This document shows positions 53,284-61,158 of a stretch of DNA of 64,000 bases, in pieces (the first letter of the stretch is position 1; each line of letters opens with the position of its first letter). Source of the DNA: Comamonadaceae bacterium (lineage in GTDB: Bacteria; Pseudomonadota; Gammaproteobacteria; Burkholderiales; Burkholderiaceae_C); assembly GCA_947450645.1 (NCBI GenBank), contig CANFWH010000001.1, positions 124,001-188,000 on the forward strand, written 5' to 3'. Below the pieces are notes generated by a model, which saw nothing but the letters and a program-made list of their open reading frames with translations, was not told where the DNA came from and did not search any database. The translations under genes were made by a program, and so were the position numbers.

Positions 53284-53790
53284 TCAAGGCAATAAATCCG
53301 CAATATCGTTCCAAGCTTCGGCAGGAATCCGACCCATATAGGTTTGGCGTAGCGCCTGCTTGTCGTCAATCAAAAAGCTGGTGGGAAGCCCCGTACCCGT
53401 GTACAGGCTATCTGCAATCAAATCTTTGTTATAGATATAGATGAACTGCGGGTTATCGCCATGGATGACTTTGTTAATTTGCAAATAGCTTTGAAAATCT
53501 TGCCTGCTCTTATCGTGATTGACCGCGAGCACAACAAAGGGTTTATTTCGCCAACCTGCAATATTGCTGCGTAGCTCTTCCATTTTGTCAAGACAAACGG
53601 GGCATGTGGTGCTCCAATGAAAAATCAGCAGGGTCTTGCCACCATAATTAGCAAGGTCAAATGCGACGGGACTCTCTGGACTTGCGCGAAGAATGGGTTT
53701 GCCAGAAGGTTGCGCCCATGCCGTACCCGTAGTCAAGCTAAGAAGCAGGACGAATCCCGTTATGATGACTTTCAAATTTTGAAATCGCAT
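53284..53790 (-). CDS. TlpA/ResA-like periplasmic thioredoxin
   Basis: The 168-residue protein has a signal peptide or anchor at about 7-26 (ending AWAQ) and a thioredoxin fold with active-site CPVC in HWSTTCPVCLDKM near 60, and a cis-Pro in GTGLPTSFLID near 133. It probably reduces or oxidises disulfides of exported proteins. It lies upstream of bufA on the same strand and divergent from the sigma factor, so it may keep bufferin Cys reduced or act in a linked copper/oxidative response. That link is inference. Confidence 0.87.
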   Translation of the reverse strand: MRFQNLKVIITGFVLLLSLTTGTAWAQPSGKPILRASPESPVAFDLANYGGKTLLIFHWSTTCPVCLDKMEELRSNIAGWRNKPFVVLAVNHDKSRQDFQSYLQINKVIHGDNPQFIYIYNKDLIADSLYTGTGLPTSFLIDDKQALRQTYMGRIPAEAWNDIADLLP

Positions 53791-53810
53791 AGATTTACCT
53801 CATCATTCAA

Positions 53811-54398
53811 ATGTCAGTAGTCGCACCAAATACCGCCGAACTTACAAAAGCCTTGGTGCAGTACCGCACCGACCTTCTTAGATATGCCAAACTGCAATTG
53901 CGTAATGACGCGTGGGCCGAAGATGTGGTCTCGGAGGTGCTCATCGTGGCACTCGAAAAACCTGAAGCGTTTGAGGGCCGCTCGCAAATCAAGACGTGGT
54001 TGATTGGCATTTTGAAGTTCAAAATTCTAGATAAATTTCGTGAAAATGCGCGTGAAGTAGCATTACCTGAATCGGAGGATGGAAGCGACAGCGATATGTT
54101 GGAAAGCTTGCTGTTTAAGGCTGACGGCCACTTTGCGGCACCTGTGAACGATTGGGGTGATCCATCGGCGCAATTGAATCGACAAGAGTTTTTTGTGATC
54201 TTGGAGGCATGTATGGAAAAGCTACCCGCGCAATTAGGCAGGCTTTTTTTGATGCGTGAGTGGCTTGAGTTATCAAGTGACGAGATTTGTAAGGAGTTGC
54301 GACTCACTTCGACAAATTTTTATGTTCAATTGCACCGCGCTCGCCTTCGCCTTCGCGAATGCTTAGATATCAACTGGTATGGAAATAAATCGCTATGA
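53811..54398 (+). CDS. ECF-type RNA polymerase sigma factor
   Basis: The 195-residue protein has sigma region 2 (LLRYAKLQLRNDAWAEDVVSEVLIVALEKPEAFEGRSQIKTWLIGILKFKILDKFR at about 23-80) and region 4 (LPAQLGRLFLMREWLELSSDEICKELRLTSTNFYVQLHRARLRLREC near 142-188). It overlaps the anti-sigma gene by 4 bp and is divergent from the TlpA-like gene. Similar sigma factors lie beside bufferin operons in other proteobacteria, so it probably turns on bufA-D under metal stress; the inducer is not readable. Confidence 0.92.
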   Translation: MSVVAPNTAELTKALVQYRTDLLRYAKLQLRNDAWAEDVVSEVLIVALEKPEAFEGRSQIKTWLIGILKFKILDKFRENAREVALPESEDGSDSDMLESLLFKADGHFAAPVNDWGDPSAQLNRQEFFVILEACMEKLPAQLGRLFLMREWLELSSDEICKELRLTSTNFYVQLHRARLRLRECLDINWYGNKSL

Positions 54399-54607
54399 CA
54401 TCCATTAAATCCGCAATCCCGCTACACCGCACTTGCAAAGAAGCTGCGCATTTGATGCTGGCTGCACAAGACAAGCCTCTCAAAAATATGGACCGCTTCG
54501 CACTACAAATTCATCTGTGGATGTGCACCAACTGCCCTCGTTTTCAACGCCAACTGGAGTCGATGAAGCACGCTTTGTCGGATTGGCGCAACGAAATCGG
54601 GAAATAA
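54395..54607 (+). CDS. Zinc-finger anti-sigma factor (zf-HC2 type)
   Basis: The 70-residue protein carries the ZAS pattern Cys14-x25-His40-x3-Cys44-x2-Cys47 (HLWMCTNCPRF). No membrane helix is present, so it would hold the sigma factor in the cytoplasm and release it when the site is oxidised or loses or exchanges its metal. It is coupled to the sigma gene and followed by a terminator. Confidence 0.88.
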   Translation: MTSIKSAIPLHRTCKEAAHLMLAAQDKPLKNMDRFALQIHLWMCTNCPRFQRQLESMKHALSDWRNEIGK

Positions 54608-54631
54608 ACCACAAATCCATCGGTGTTTACC

Positions 54632-54656
54632 CCTTATTTTTAAAAAATAAGGTTTT
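54632..54656 (+). terminator. Terminator after the sigma/anti-sigma genes
   Basis: CCTTATTTTT and AAAAATAAGG form a nearly loopless inverted repeat followed by TTTT. The symmetric A/T content could allow action in both directions. Confidence 0.75.
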
Positions 54657-54740
54657 GCTGATACAGCACATCAATACGCTCGCGCATAATGACACCTGAT
54701 CTTTCGGTCAATGGTATTTTTATTTGTTTTTATTTTTGAT

Positions 54741-54758
54741 AGGAGTCCCTTTAAGGGA
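54741..54758 (+). promoter_or_regulatory. Hairpin in the 5' leader of the RNA-binding protein gene
   Basis: AGGAG is followed by the inverted repeat TCCCTT-T-AAGGGA, 11-29 bp before the ATG. Either the AGGAG or the AAGGGA arm could serve as ribosome site, so folding might expose or hide it with temperature. The 162-bp leader before the gene is otherwise A/T-rich and featureless. Confidence 0.45.
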
Positions 54759-54769
54759 ACTTGAGTTTT

Positions 54770-55165
54770 ATGGGTAATAAATTGTACGTAGGCAACCTGC
54801 CATACACCGTCCGTGACGGCGATCTTCAACAGGCATTTAGCGCCTACGGCAACGTCGGTAGCGCAAAAGTCATGATGGAACGCGACAGCGGCCGCTCTAA
54901 AGGTTTCGGCTTTGTCGAAATGGGCAGCGATGCAGAAGCGCAAGCAGCAATCGCTGGTTTACATGACCAACCAATGGCTGGTCGCAACTTAGTTGTGAAC
55001 GAGGCTCGCCCAATGGAGCCGCGTCCCCCACGCACTGGCGGCTTTGGCGGCGGTGGATACGGTGGCGGTGGCGGTGGCGGCGGTCGTCGTGAAGGCGGCG
55101 GCGGTTACGGCGGCGGCAACGGTGGTGGTGGATACGGCGGCGGTGGCGGCGGTTCACGCTACTAA
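54770..55165 (+). CDS. Glycine-rich RRM RNA-binding protein (cold-inducible type)
   Basis: The 131-residue protein has one RRM at about 2-80, with RNP2 LYVGNL and RNP1 KGFGFVEM, and a tail of Gly, Arg and Tyr (GGGGYGGG repeats). Such proteins bind and unfold RNA and are often induced by cold. The ATG was preferred to an in-frame TTG 9 bp earlier. A long leader with a hairpin at the ribosome site precedes it; a strong terminator follows. Confidence 0.92.
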   Translation: MGNKLYVGNLPYTVRDGDLQQAFSAYGNVGSAKVMMERDSGRSKGFGFVEMGSDAEAQAAIAGLHDQPMAGRNLVVNEARPMEPRPPRTGGFGGGGYGGGGGGGGRREGGGGYGGGNGGGGYGGGGGGSRY

Positions 55166-55205
55166 AAGGCGAGACTCCCTCTTAATTGTGAGTTGAGTCT
55201 CTTGT

Positions 55206-55232
55206 AAAAAGCCCAGCATGCTGGGCTTTTTT
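55206..55232 (+). terminator. Rho-independent terminator after the RNA-binding protein gene
   Basis: A perfect palindrome, GCCCAGCATGCTGGGC, is flanked by AAAAA and TTTTTT. It is likely bidirectional, also ending the convergent NHL-repeat gene. Confidence 0.93.
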
Positions 55233-55263
55233 ATCGCCTGTATGTGACTAAAGCGTCACGTGC

Positions 55264-56421
55264 TTACTCAATAATTCGGATGGCGCTATTTTTGGTGTCC
55301 GACACATACAAATAAATACCGTCATTTGTGATGCCACTAGGCCTAGAAAAAGTTGCGTTTCGTCCAAGGCCGTCCATCTTGCCACTCACTCCAGGTATTC
55401 CCGCAATCGTTGTCACCACACCCGTTGCAATGACAATTTTTCGGATTGTGAAATTAAAAGAATCCGTCACGAATATGCTCGTACCATCCGTTACGAGACT
55501 ATGAGGTCCTGTAAAACGGGCTCTAGTCCCAATACCGTCTTCGGCACCAAACGTACCAGCTTGACCGGCCAGCGTTGTCACAGCACCCGTTGCAATCACC
55601 ACTTTTCGAATGGCATTGTTTTTGGCATCTGCCACATAAACGTTAGTGCCATCCGTTGTGATGCCCGTCAAACTATCAAAACTAGCTGTAGAACCTATCC
55701 CGTCTGCATGCCCTACAACACCAGGCGTACCAGCTAGCGTAGTCACATCTCCTGTAGCAATGGTAATTTTTCGAATCGTATGATTGCCTGTATCTGCAAC
55801 GTAAAGATAAGAACCGTCCGTCGTAATACCGCGTGGCGCACTAAAGCTTGCATCTCTAGCGACGCCATCATCAGAGCCCATAGCGCCTGCGGAATTCCAC
55901 CGACCAGATAGCGTACTGACCATCCCTGTTGCAATCACAATTTTTCGAATCACATGATTAAACGTATCGGCAATATAGAGGTTTTTTCCATCAGTTGTGA
56001 TACCTTGCGGCCTCTTAAAGTTGGCCACATTGCCAGGGCCGTCCTCATAGCCCCAAGCTTGCGTTGTCAACGAGCCAGCAATGCGAGTCACTAAGCCTGA
56101 GGCAATCGCAATCTTGCTCACCGTATTGTTAACGGGATCTACGACATATAAATTAACGCCATCCGTGGTAATGCCTTGCGGCCCATCAAGCAAAGCGCCC
56201 CTAGCCTTACTCGCCAAAGTTGTCACGACTTTACTTTGAGGGGCCAGGGTGGTTTGAACAGCTCCGCCCATTTGAATGGTCCCCCGAGCAGCGGTACTTG
56301 GCTGGCTTGTCGTGCCTTGCTGAGGCGAAAGTGGCTGCGCTTGGGCGCTGCCGCTAAAAAGCGTCAGCCATCCAACCGCGCAAAAAATTACGCTAAGAAA
56401 AAAACGATCTGAAGTAATCAA
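55264..56421 (-). CDS. Secreted NHL-repeat beta-propeller protein
   Basis: The 385-residue protein has a Sec signal ending near SAQAQ, a Ser/Thr/Gln-rich linker, and six tandem repeats of about 55 residues from residue 75 on. Each reads roughly GITTDG-x2-LYV-x-D-x3-N-x-IRKI-x-IATG-x-VTTLAG, with a glycine-rich G-x-DG-x-G turn. They would close as one six-bladed propeller, usually a binding or scaffold module. The start is TTG; the next Met would remove the signal. Terminator sequences face it from the RNA-binding gene. Ligand unknown. Confidence 0.87.
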   Translation of the reverse strand: MITSDRFFLSVIFCAVGWLTLFSGSAQAQPLSPQQGTTSQPSTAARGTIQMGGAVQTTLAPQSKVVTTLASKARGALLDGPQGITTDGVNLYVVDPVNNTVSKIAIASGLVTRIAGSLTTQAWGYEDGPGNVANFKRPQGITTDGKNLYIADTFNHVIRKIVIATGMVSTLSGRWNSAGAMGSDDGVARDASFSAPRGITTDGSYLYVADTGNHTIRKITIATGDVTTLAGTPGVVGHADGIGSTASFDSLTGITTDGTNVYVADAKNNAIRKVVIATGAVTTLAGQAGTFGAEDGIGTRARFTGPHSLVTDGTSIFVTDSFNFTIRKIVIATGVVTTIAGIPGVSGKMDGLGRNATFSRPSGITNDGIYLYVSDTKNSAIRIIE

Positions 56422-56511
56422 ATATCTAACTAAATGAATTAATATGGATGTGCGATTTATATCAAAAACCTTGCATTTTAACCTTTACTGTATACAAGTT
56501 ACGATAAGTAG

Positions 56512-57093
56512 ATGCCGCATATACCCACTAAAGACGATATTAGTCATTTCGCGCTGTTCCCGCGCATCGAAGCAAAAGACATCGTTCTTGTAAGCCACGC
56601 TAGCTCTGCCTTAGCGGCTTTCAATACCTTGCAAGGCTTAGCCGTTTTGGGTTTTGATACGGAGTCTAAACCCACTTTTGTTGCGGGCGAAATTTCAACA
56701 GGGCCGCACGTGGTGCAGTTTGCCGCTGTGCACACAACCTACGTCTTCCAATTATTTGACAGCACTTGCAAGGAGGTTGTCTGCAAACTCTTAACGTCCC
56801 CGAACATCTTAAAAGTAGGTTTTGGCTTGTCGGGCGATGGCGTGCAAATCCGCCGCACGTTGGGCATAGAGCCCATTCAAGTGTTGGATATCAACACGCT
56901 GTTTAAAGCCAAAGGCTATATCAAAGAGATCGGCGTCAAAACTGCAGTAGCCGTGCTCTTCAATCAGCGGCTCATCAAATCACGCAAAGCCACGACATCA
57001 AATTGGGCAAATAAAGTGCTCACCGAGAGTCAAATCTTGTACGCCGCAAACGACGCGTATGCGGCACTCAAAGTTTATGATGCACTGACATGA
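56512..57093 (+). CDS. DEDDy 3'-5' exonuclease domain protein (RNase D-like)
   Basis: The 193-residue protein has ExoI VLGFDTESKP near 46 (Asp-x-Glu), ExoII in KVGFGLSGDGVQIRR near 103-117 and ExoIII YAANDAYAALKVYD near 178 (Tyr-x3-Asp). It lacks the HRDC domain of RNase D, so it is a stand-alone nuclease, perhaps for RNA ends. Its stop overlaps the start of the helicase gene (ATGA), so the two may act together on RNA. Confidence 0.87.
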   Translation: MPHIPTKDDISHFALFPRIEAKDIVLVSHASSALAAFNTLQGLAVLGFDTESKPTFVAGEISTGPHVVQFAAVHTTYVFQLFDSTCKEVVCKLLTSPNILKVGFGLSGDGVQIRRTLGIEPIQVLDINTLFKAKGYIKEIGVKTAVAVLFNQRLIKSRKATTSNWANKVLTESQILYAANDAYAALKVYDALT

Positions 57094-58346
57094 GTTTCAC
57101 ATCATTTAACTTGCACCCCGCATTGATGCGAGCATTGCAAAACAAAGCCTACGCCGAGCCAACGCCTATTCAGCAAAGCGCCATTCCACACGCCTTAGCG
57201 GGCAACGATGTACTTGCGTCTGCGCAAACAGGTTCGGGGAAAACGGTCGCTTTTGCGCTCCCGATCTTGCAGCAGCTTACCGCGCAAACTTTGTTTAGCC
57301 CGCGCCGCACGCTTGCGCTGGTACTCGTGCCTACGCGCGAACTCGCCATGCAAGTCGGCGAAGTCTTCAAAGCGCTTTCACTCCATTTGCCGCAAGCCGT
57401 GCAAGTCACCATGCTATTTGGCGGTGTATCGATTAATCCACAAATGATGCGATTGCGCGGCGGCGCTGACATCGTCGTTGCCACACCTGGTCGCTTGCTC
57501 GATTTGATGAATCGCAATGCACTCAGCATTGCGCACATCCAAACACTGGTACTAGACGAAGCAGATCGCCTGCTCGATATGGGATTTACGGACGAACTAA
57601 CTCGTATCCTCACACTCATTCCGCCTAAGCGGCAAAGTTTATTCTTTTCGGCTACTTTTCCACCAACCGTACAAAAATTGGCGGAAGACTTGCTGCAAAG
57701 CCCCATCCGCATTGACGTGCAGCCCACCATTGAAAATGCCGCAGACATTGTCCAGCGCGCTGTTTTGGTGGACGCCCCCAATCGCACGCAGTTACTGCGT
57801 CATCTGATTGAGCAAAACAAATGGCCTCGCGTGCTCGTCTTTGTGGCCACCAAACACGCAGCCGAAATGGTTGCGGTCAAGCTACGCAAAGCACGCATCA
57901 ATGCTGAACCCTTCCACGGCGAACAAAGCCAAGGCAAGCGAGCGCAAGTGCTCGCAGACTTTAAAGCTTCAAGACTCACCGTTGTAGTGGCTACCGATGT
58001 TGCAGCTCGCGGCATCGACATCGCACAACTACCCGTCGTCGTCAATTTTGATTTGCCGCGCTCCGCCGTGGACTACACGCATCGCATTGGTCGCACAGGG
58101 CGCGCGGGCGCGGGCGGCCTTGCGGTGAGCTTTGTCAGCATGGATACGCAGGCGCACTGGCGCTTGATCCAAAAGCGGCAAGATGATGCGAATGCATCTT
58201 TTGTCGCGCTCGATCAGATCGCGGGTTTTGAGCCGCAGGATGCGCCACTAGAAGTCAGCTTTTCAAACGGTGGCATCAAAGGCAAGCGTCCGAGCAAGAA
58301 AGATAAATTGCGTGCCGCCGTGCAATCTGCAAAAAGCGATACATGA
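57090..58346 (+). CDS. rhlE: DEAD-box RNA helicase, RhlE-like
   Basis: The 418-residue helicase has the Q-motif region YAEPTPIQQSAIP, Walker A ASAQTGSGKT near 47, VLDEADRLLDMGF (DEAD) near 152, SAT near 188 and HRIGRTGRAGAGG (VI) near 331, with a short basic tail. It remodels ribosomal or mRNA structures. It is coupled to the exonuclease gene upstream and the chromate transporter gene downstream by 4-bp overlaps. The RhlE rather than DbpA/SrmB subgroup is a best guess. Confidence 0.9.
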   Translation: MSFTSFNLHPALMRALQNKAYAEPTPIQQSAIPHALAGNDVLASAQTGSGKTVAFALPILQQLTAQTLFSPRRTLALVLVPTRELAMQVGEVFKALSLHLPQAVQVTMLFGGVSINPQMMRLRGGADIVVATPGRLLDLMNRNALSIAHIQTLVLDEADRLLDMGFTDELTRILTLIPPKRQSLFFSATFPPTVQKLAEDLLQSPIRIDVQPTIENAADIVQRAVLVDAPNRTQLLRHLIEQNKWPRVLVFVATKHAAEMVAVKLRKARINAEPFHGEQSQGKRAQVLADFKASRLTVVVATDVAARGIDIAQLPVVVNFDLPRSAVDYTHRIGRTGRAGAGGLAVSFVSMDTQAHWRLIQKRQDDANASFVALDQIAGFEPQDAPLEVSFSNGGIKGKRPSKKDKLRAAVQSAKSDT

Positions 58347-59698
58347 CATCGACCTTAACAACCACCAACATATCTCAAGCCCCCGCCCCTGTTAGCTTTT
58401 GGCAAGCCTTTGGCTTTTGGCTCAAGCTTGGTTTCATTAGCTTTGGAGGCCCTGCAGGGCAAATCGCCATCATGCACAAAGAGCTAGTGGAGGAAAAACG
58501 TTGGATATCAGAAAAACGTTTTTTACATGCGCTTAACTTTTGCATGGTGCTGCCAGGCCCCGAGGCGCAACAGCTTGCCACTTACATCGGTTGGCTGATG
58601 CACCGCACAAAGGGCGGCATTGTGGCGGGCGCTTTGTTTGTGCTGCCTTCGCTCTTTATTTTGATTGGTTTGTCGTGGGTTTACATTGCCTTTGGTTCGC
58701 TGTCGCTGGTCGCTGGACTGTTCTACGGCATCAAGCCTGCCGTCACGGCCATCGTGCTGCAAGCCGCGCACCGTATAGGTTCTCGGGCTTTGAAGAATAA
58801 CGTTTTGTGGGCGATTGCGGGCGCATCGTTTGTCGCTATTTTTGCTTTGAATTTGCCGTTTCCGCTCATCGTTTTGATAGCCTCCTTGATTGGTTATTCG
58901 GGCGGCCGGATGAGTCCCGAGACATTTAAAACGGGCGGCGGACATGGCAATGGAAAAACCTCATACGGCAAAGCCATCATTGATGACGATACGCCCACGC
59001 CTACACATGCGCTATGGACGTGGCGCAGATTTATTCGCGTTGCTGTGATTGGACTCTTGCTCTGGGCAATTCCATTTGCGGTGATCATCTTCGTTTTTGG
59101 TTGGGAGCACACTTACTCGCAAATGAGCTGGTTCTTTACCAAGGCCGCGCTGCTTACGTTTGGCGGCGCATATGCCGTGCTACCTTATGTGTACCAAGGC
59201 GCCATCGGTGACTTTCATTGGCTCTCCGCCACGCAAATGATTGACGGCCTCGCGCTGGGCGAAACCACACCTGGTCCGCTCATCATGGTGGTGGCGTTTG
59301 TAGCTTTTGTGGGTGGCTACTTGAAAGCACTGCTAGGCACGCAGGCCTTATTCTTAAGCGGCGCGCTGGCTGCGTGCATCGTGACGTGGTTCACGTTTTT
59401 ACCGTCCTTCATCTTTATCTTGATGGGCGGTCCTTTCATTGAAACCACGCACAACGATTTGAAATTTACTGCGCCCCTGACGGCCATTACAGCCGCTGTT
59501 GTCGGTGTGATTTTAAATTTGGCACTCTTCTTTGGCTACCATGTCTTGTGGCCCAAAGGGCTCTCGGGCAGCTTCGATTGGATGTCTGCACTGATTGCTA
59601 TCGCTGCCGCTGTTGCACTCTTCAAATACAAACGCAATGTGATCCACGTGATTGCCGCATGCGCTCTAATTGGATTGGCTATAAAAATCTTACTATGA
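58343..59698 (+). CDS. chrA: Chromate transporter ChrA (long, two-domain form)
   Basis: The 451-residue membrane protein is a duplicated CHR transporter: the first half has FISFGGPAGQIAIMHKELVEEKRWI and LPGPEAQQLATYIGWL near 60-76; the second repeats these as TKAALLTFGGAYAVLPYV and LGETTPGPLIMVVAFVAFVGGY. It exports chromate using the proton gradient. It is embedded in an unrelated-looking run of coupled genes. No chrB regulator is nearby. Confidence 0.93.
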   Translation: MTSTLTTTNISQAPAPVSFWQAFGFWLKLGFISFGGPAGQIAIMHKELVEEKRWISEKRFLHALNFCMVLPGPEAQQLATYIGWLMHRTKGGIVAGALFVLPSLFILIGLSWVYIAFGSLSLVAGLFYGIKPAVTAIVLQAAHRIGSRALKNNVLWAIAGASFVAIFALNLPFPLIVLIASLIGYSGGRMSPETFKTGGGHGNGKTSYGKAIIDDDTPTPTHALWTWRRFIRVAVIGLLLWAIPFAVIIFVFGWEHTYSQMSWFFTKAALLTFGGAYAVLPYVYQGAIGDFHWLSATQMIDGLALGETTPGPLIMVVAFVAFVGGYLKALLGTQALFLSGALAACIVTWFTFLPSFIFILMGGPFIETTHNDLKFTAPLTAITAAVVGVILNLALFFGYHVLWPKGLSGSFDWMSALIAIAAAVALFKYKRNVIHVIAACALIGLAIKILL

Positions 59699-60138
59699 AA
59701 AATAAAACCTTCACCGTTTACCTCGCGCTATGTTTAGGCCTATTTGGTGCGCATCGCTTGTATTTAAAGGGCTGGCGCGACCTTGGACTTTGGCTACATT
59801 TTATTGCGACAGCACTTGGATTCATTGGTCTGCGCCGCGCTTTTGCCATCGGCCAAGACGATCAACTGAGCTGGTTACTTGCGCCATTTTTGGGAGTTTC
59901 TTTGTTTGCCGCCTGCCTTGCTGCTATTATTTATGGTCTTATGCTGGAGGCCAAGTGGAATAAGGCTTATAACAGCGATGCCTCTACAAGTCCCACTGGA
60001 TTTGGCCTAGCGGGCGGAACCTCAGGGATTACTATTTTTGGCGTGATTTTGGCGCTGCTGATCGGCGCTACCGCACTGATGTCAGCGATTGCCTTTGCGG
60101 GGCAGCGGTATTTTGAATACGCAGCCCGTGCTGCTTGA
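59695..60138 (+). CDS. TM2-domain membrane protein
   Basis: The 147-residue protein starts MKNKTFTVYLALCLGLFGAHRLYLKGW, the TM2-domain pattern with G-A-H-R-x-Y-L-K. It has about four helices. The function of bacterial TM2 proteins is unknown. Its start overlaps the chrA stop (ATGA). A degenerate copy of the dispersed repeat encodes EAKWNKAYNSDA near residue 90. It is convergent with pit; the short gap holds nothing notable. Confidence 0.83.
   Translation: MKNKTFTVYLALCLGLFGAHRLYLKGWRDLGLWLHFIATALGFIGLRRAFAIGQDDQLSWLLAPFLGVSLFAACLAAIIYGLMLEAKWNKAYNSDASTSPTGFGLAGGTSGITIFGVILALLIGATALMSAIAFAGQRYFEYAARAA
59948..59979 (+). repeat. Dispersed repeat, weak copy in the TM2 gene
   Basis: AGGCC-AAGTGGAATA-AGGCTT has the standard spacing and reads EAKWNKAY in the common phase; the GAGTGCC flank is absent. 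Confidence 0.4.
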
Positions 60139-60147
60139 TGTTTGCTC

Positions 60148-61158
60148 TTAAAAAATCTGCAAACTCACCCAGTAACCAATCGCGGCGACAAAGGCGCTAG
60201 CAGGAATTGTAAAAATCCACGCCCAAATAATATTGCCCGCCACGCCCCAGCGCACGGCACTGGCGCGTTGTGTGGAACCCACGCCCACAATCGCACCCGT
60301 AATAGTGTGTGTCGTCGATACGGCAATCCCTAAAAAGCTAGCTAAGAACAGCGTGATTGCGCCGCCTGTTTCGGCGCAAAAACCGCCAACAGGCTTGAGC
60401 TTGGTAATTTTTTGTCCCATGGTTTTGACGATGCGCCAACCGCCAAACATAGTGCCCATACCAATGGCCAAATAACAGCAAATAATGACCCAAGCTGGCG
60501 GCGATTTATCGCCAACAGCCGCATAACCCGTTGCAATCAGCAACATCCAAATAATACCAATCGTTTTTTGCGAATCGTTCCCGCCGTGACCGAGGCTGTA
60601 GGCAGCAGCAGAAAAAAGCTGCCCGCGCCGAAACCATTTATCCACACGAGATGGCGTGGCACGCCTAAAAATCCAAGCGACCGCAACCATCATGAGCGAG
60701 GCCATTAAGAACCCAAGCAGCGGCGACAGAAAAATCCAAAGCACCGTTTCCAAAATCTTGCCTTTAATCAAAACACTCGCGCCAGCTTTGGCAATCGCAG
60801 CGCCCACAATGCCGCCAAGCAATGCATGAGAAGAACTACTGGGAATGCCGTAATACCAAGTAATGATGTTCCATAGCAGTGCGCCCACCAAGGCGCCAAA
60901 CACTACATGGGTATCCACAATCCCAGGCATCACTAGTCCTTTACCGACCGTAGACGCCACGCTGAGTTGAAAAATAAAAATCGCCACGACGTTAAAGAAT
61001 GCAGCAAACAAAACCGCTTGCCCAGGCCTCAAAACCCCGGTGGACACCACCGTCGCAATTGCATTAGCCGAATCATGAAATCCATTCATAAAGTCGAAGG
61101 CCAGCGCGAGCACCACCAACATGGCGACAAGCCAAAAAGCTGCTGTTTGCACTTCCAT
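60148..61158 (-). CDS. pitA: Low-affinity inorganic phosphate transporter
   Basis: The 336-residue protein has the Pit/PiT signature in both halves: FDFMNGFHDSANAIATVVSTGVLRPGQA near 22-49 and GIAVSTTHTITGAIVGVGSTQRASAVRWG near 277-305, within about ten helices. It imports metal-phosphate with protons. It follows the DUF47 gene with a 1-bp stop/start overlap (TAATG), the standard pairing. Confidence 0.94.
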   Translation of the reverse strand: MEVQTAAFWLVAMLVVLALAFDFMNGFHDSANAIATVVSTGVLRPGQAVLFAAFFNVVAIFIFQLSVASTVGKGLVMPGIVDTHVVFGALVGALLWNIITWYYGIPSSSSHALLGGIVGAAIAKAGASVLIKGKILETVLWIFLSPLLGFLMASLMMVAVAWIFRRATPSRVDKWFRRGQLFSAAAYSLGHGGNDSQKTIGIIWMLLIATGYAAVGDKSPPAWVIICCYLAIGMGTMFGGWRIVKTMGQKITKLKPVGGFCAETGGAITLFLASFLGIAVSTTHTITGAIVGVGSTQRASAVRWGVAGNIIWAWIFTIPASAFVAAIGYWVSLQIF

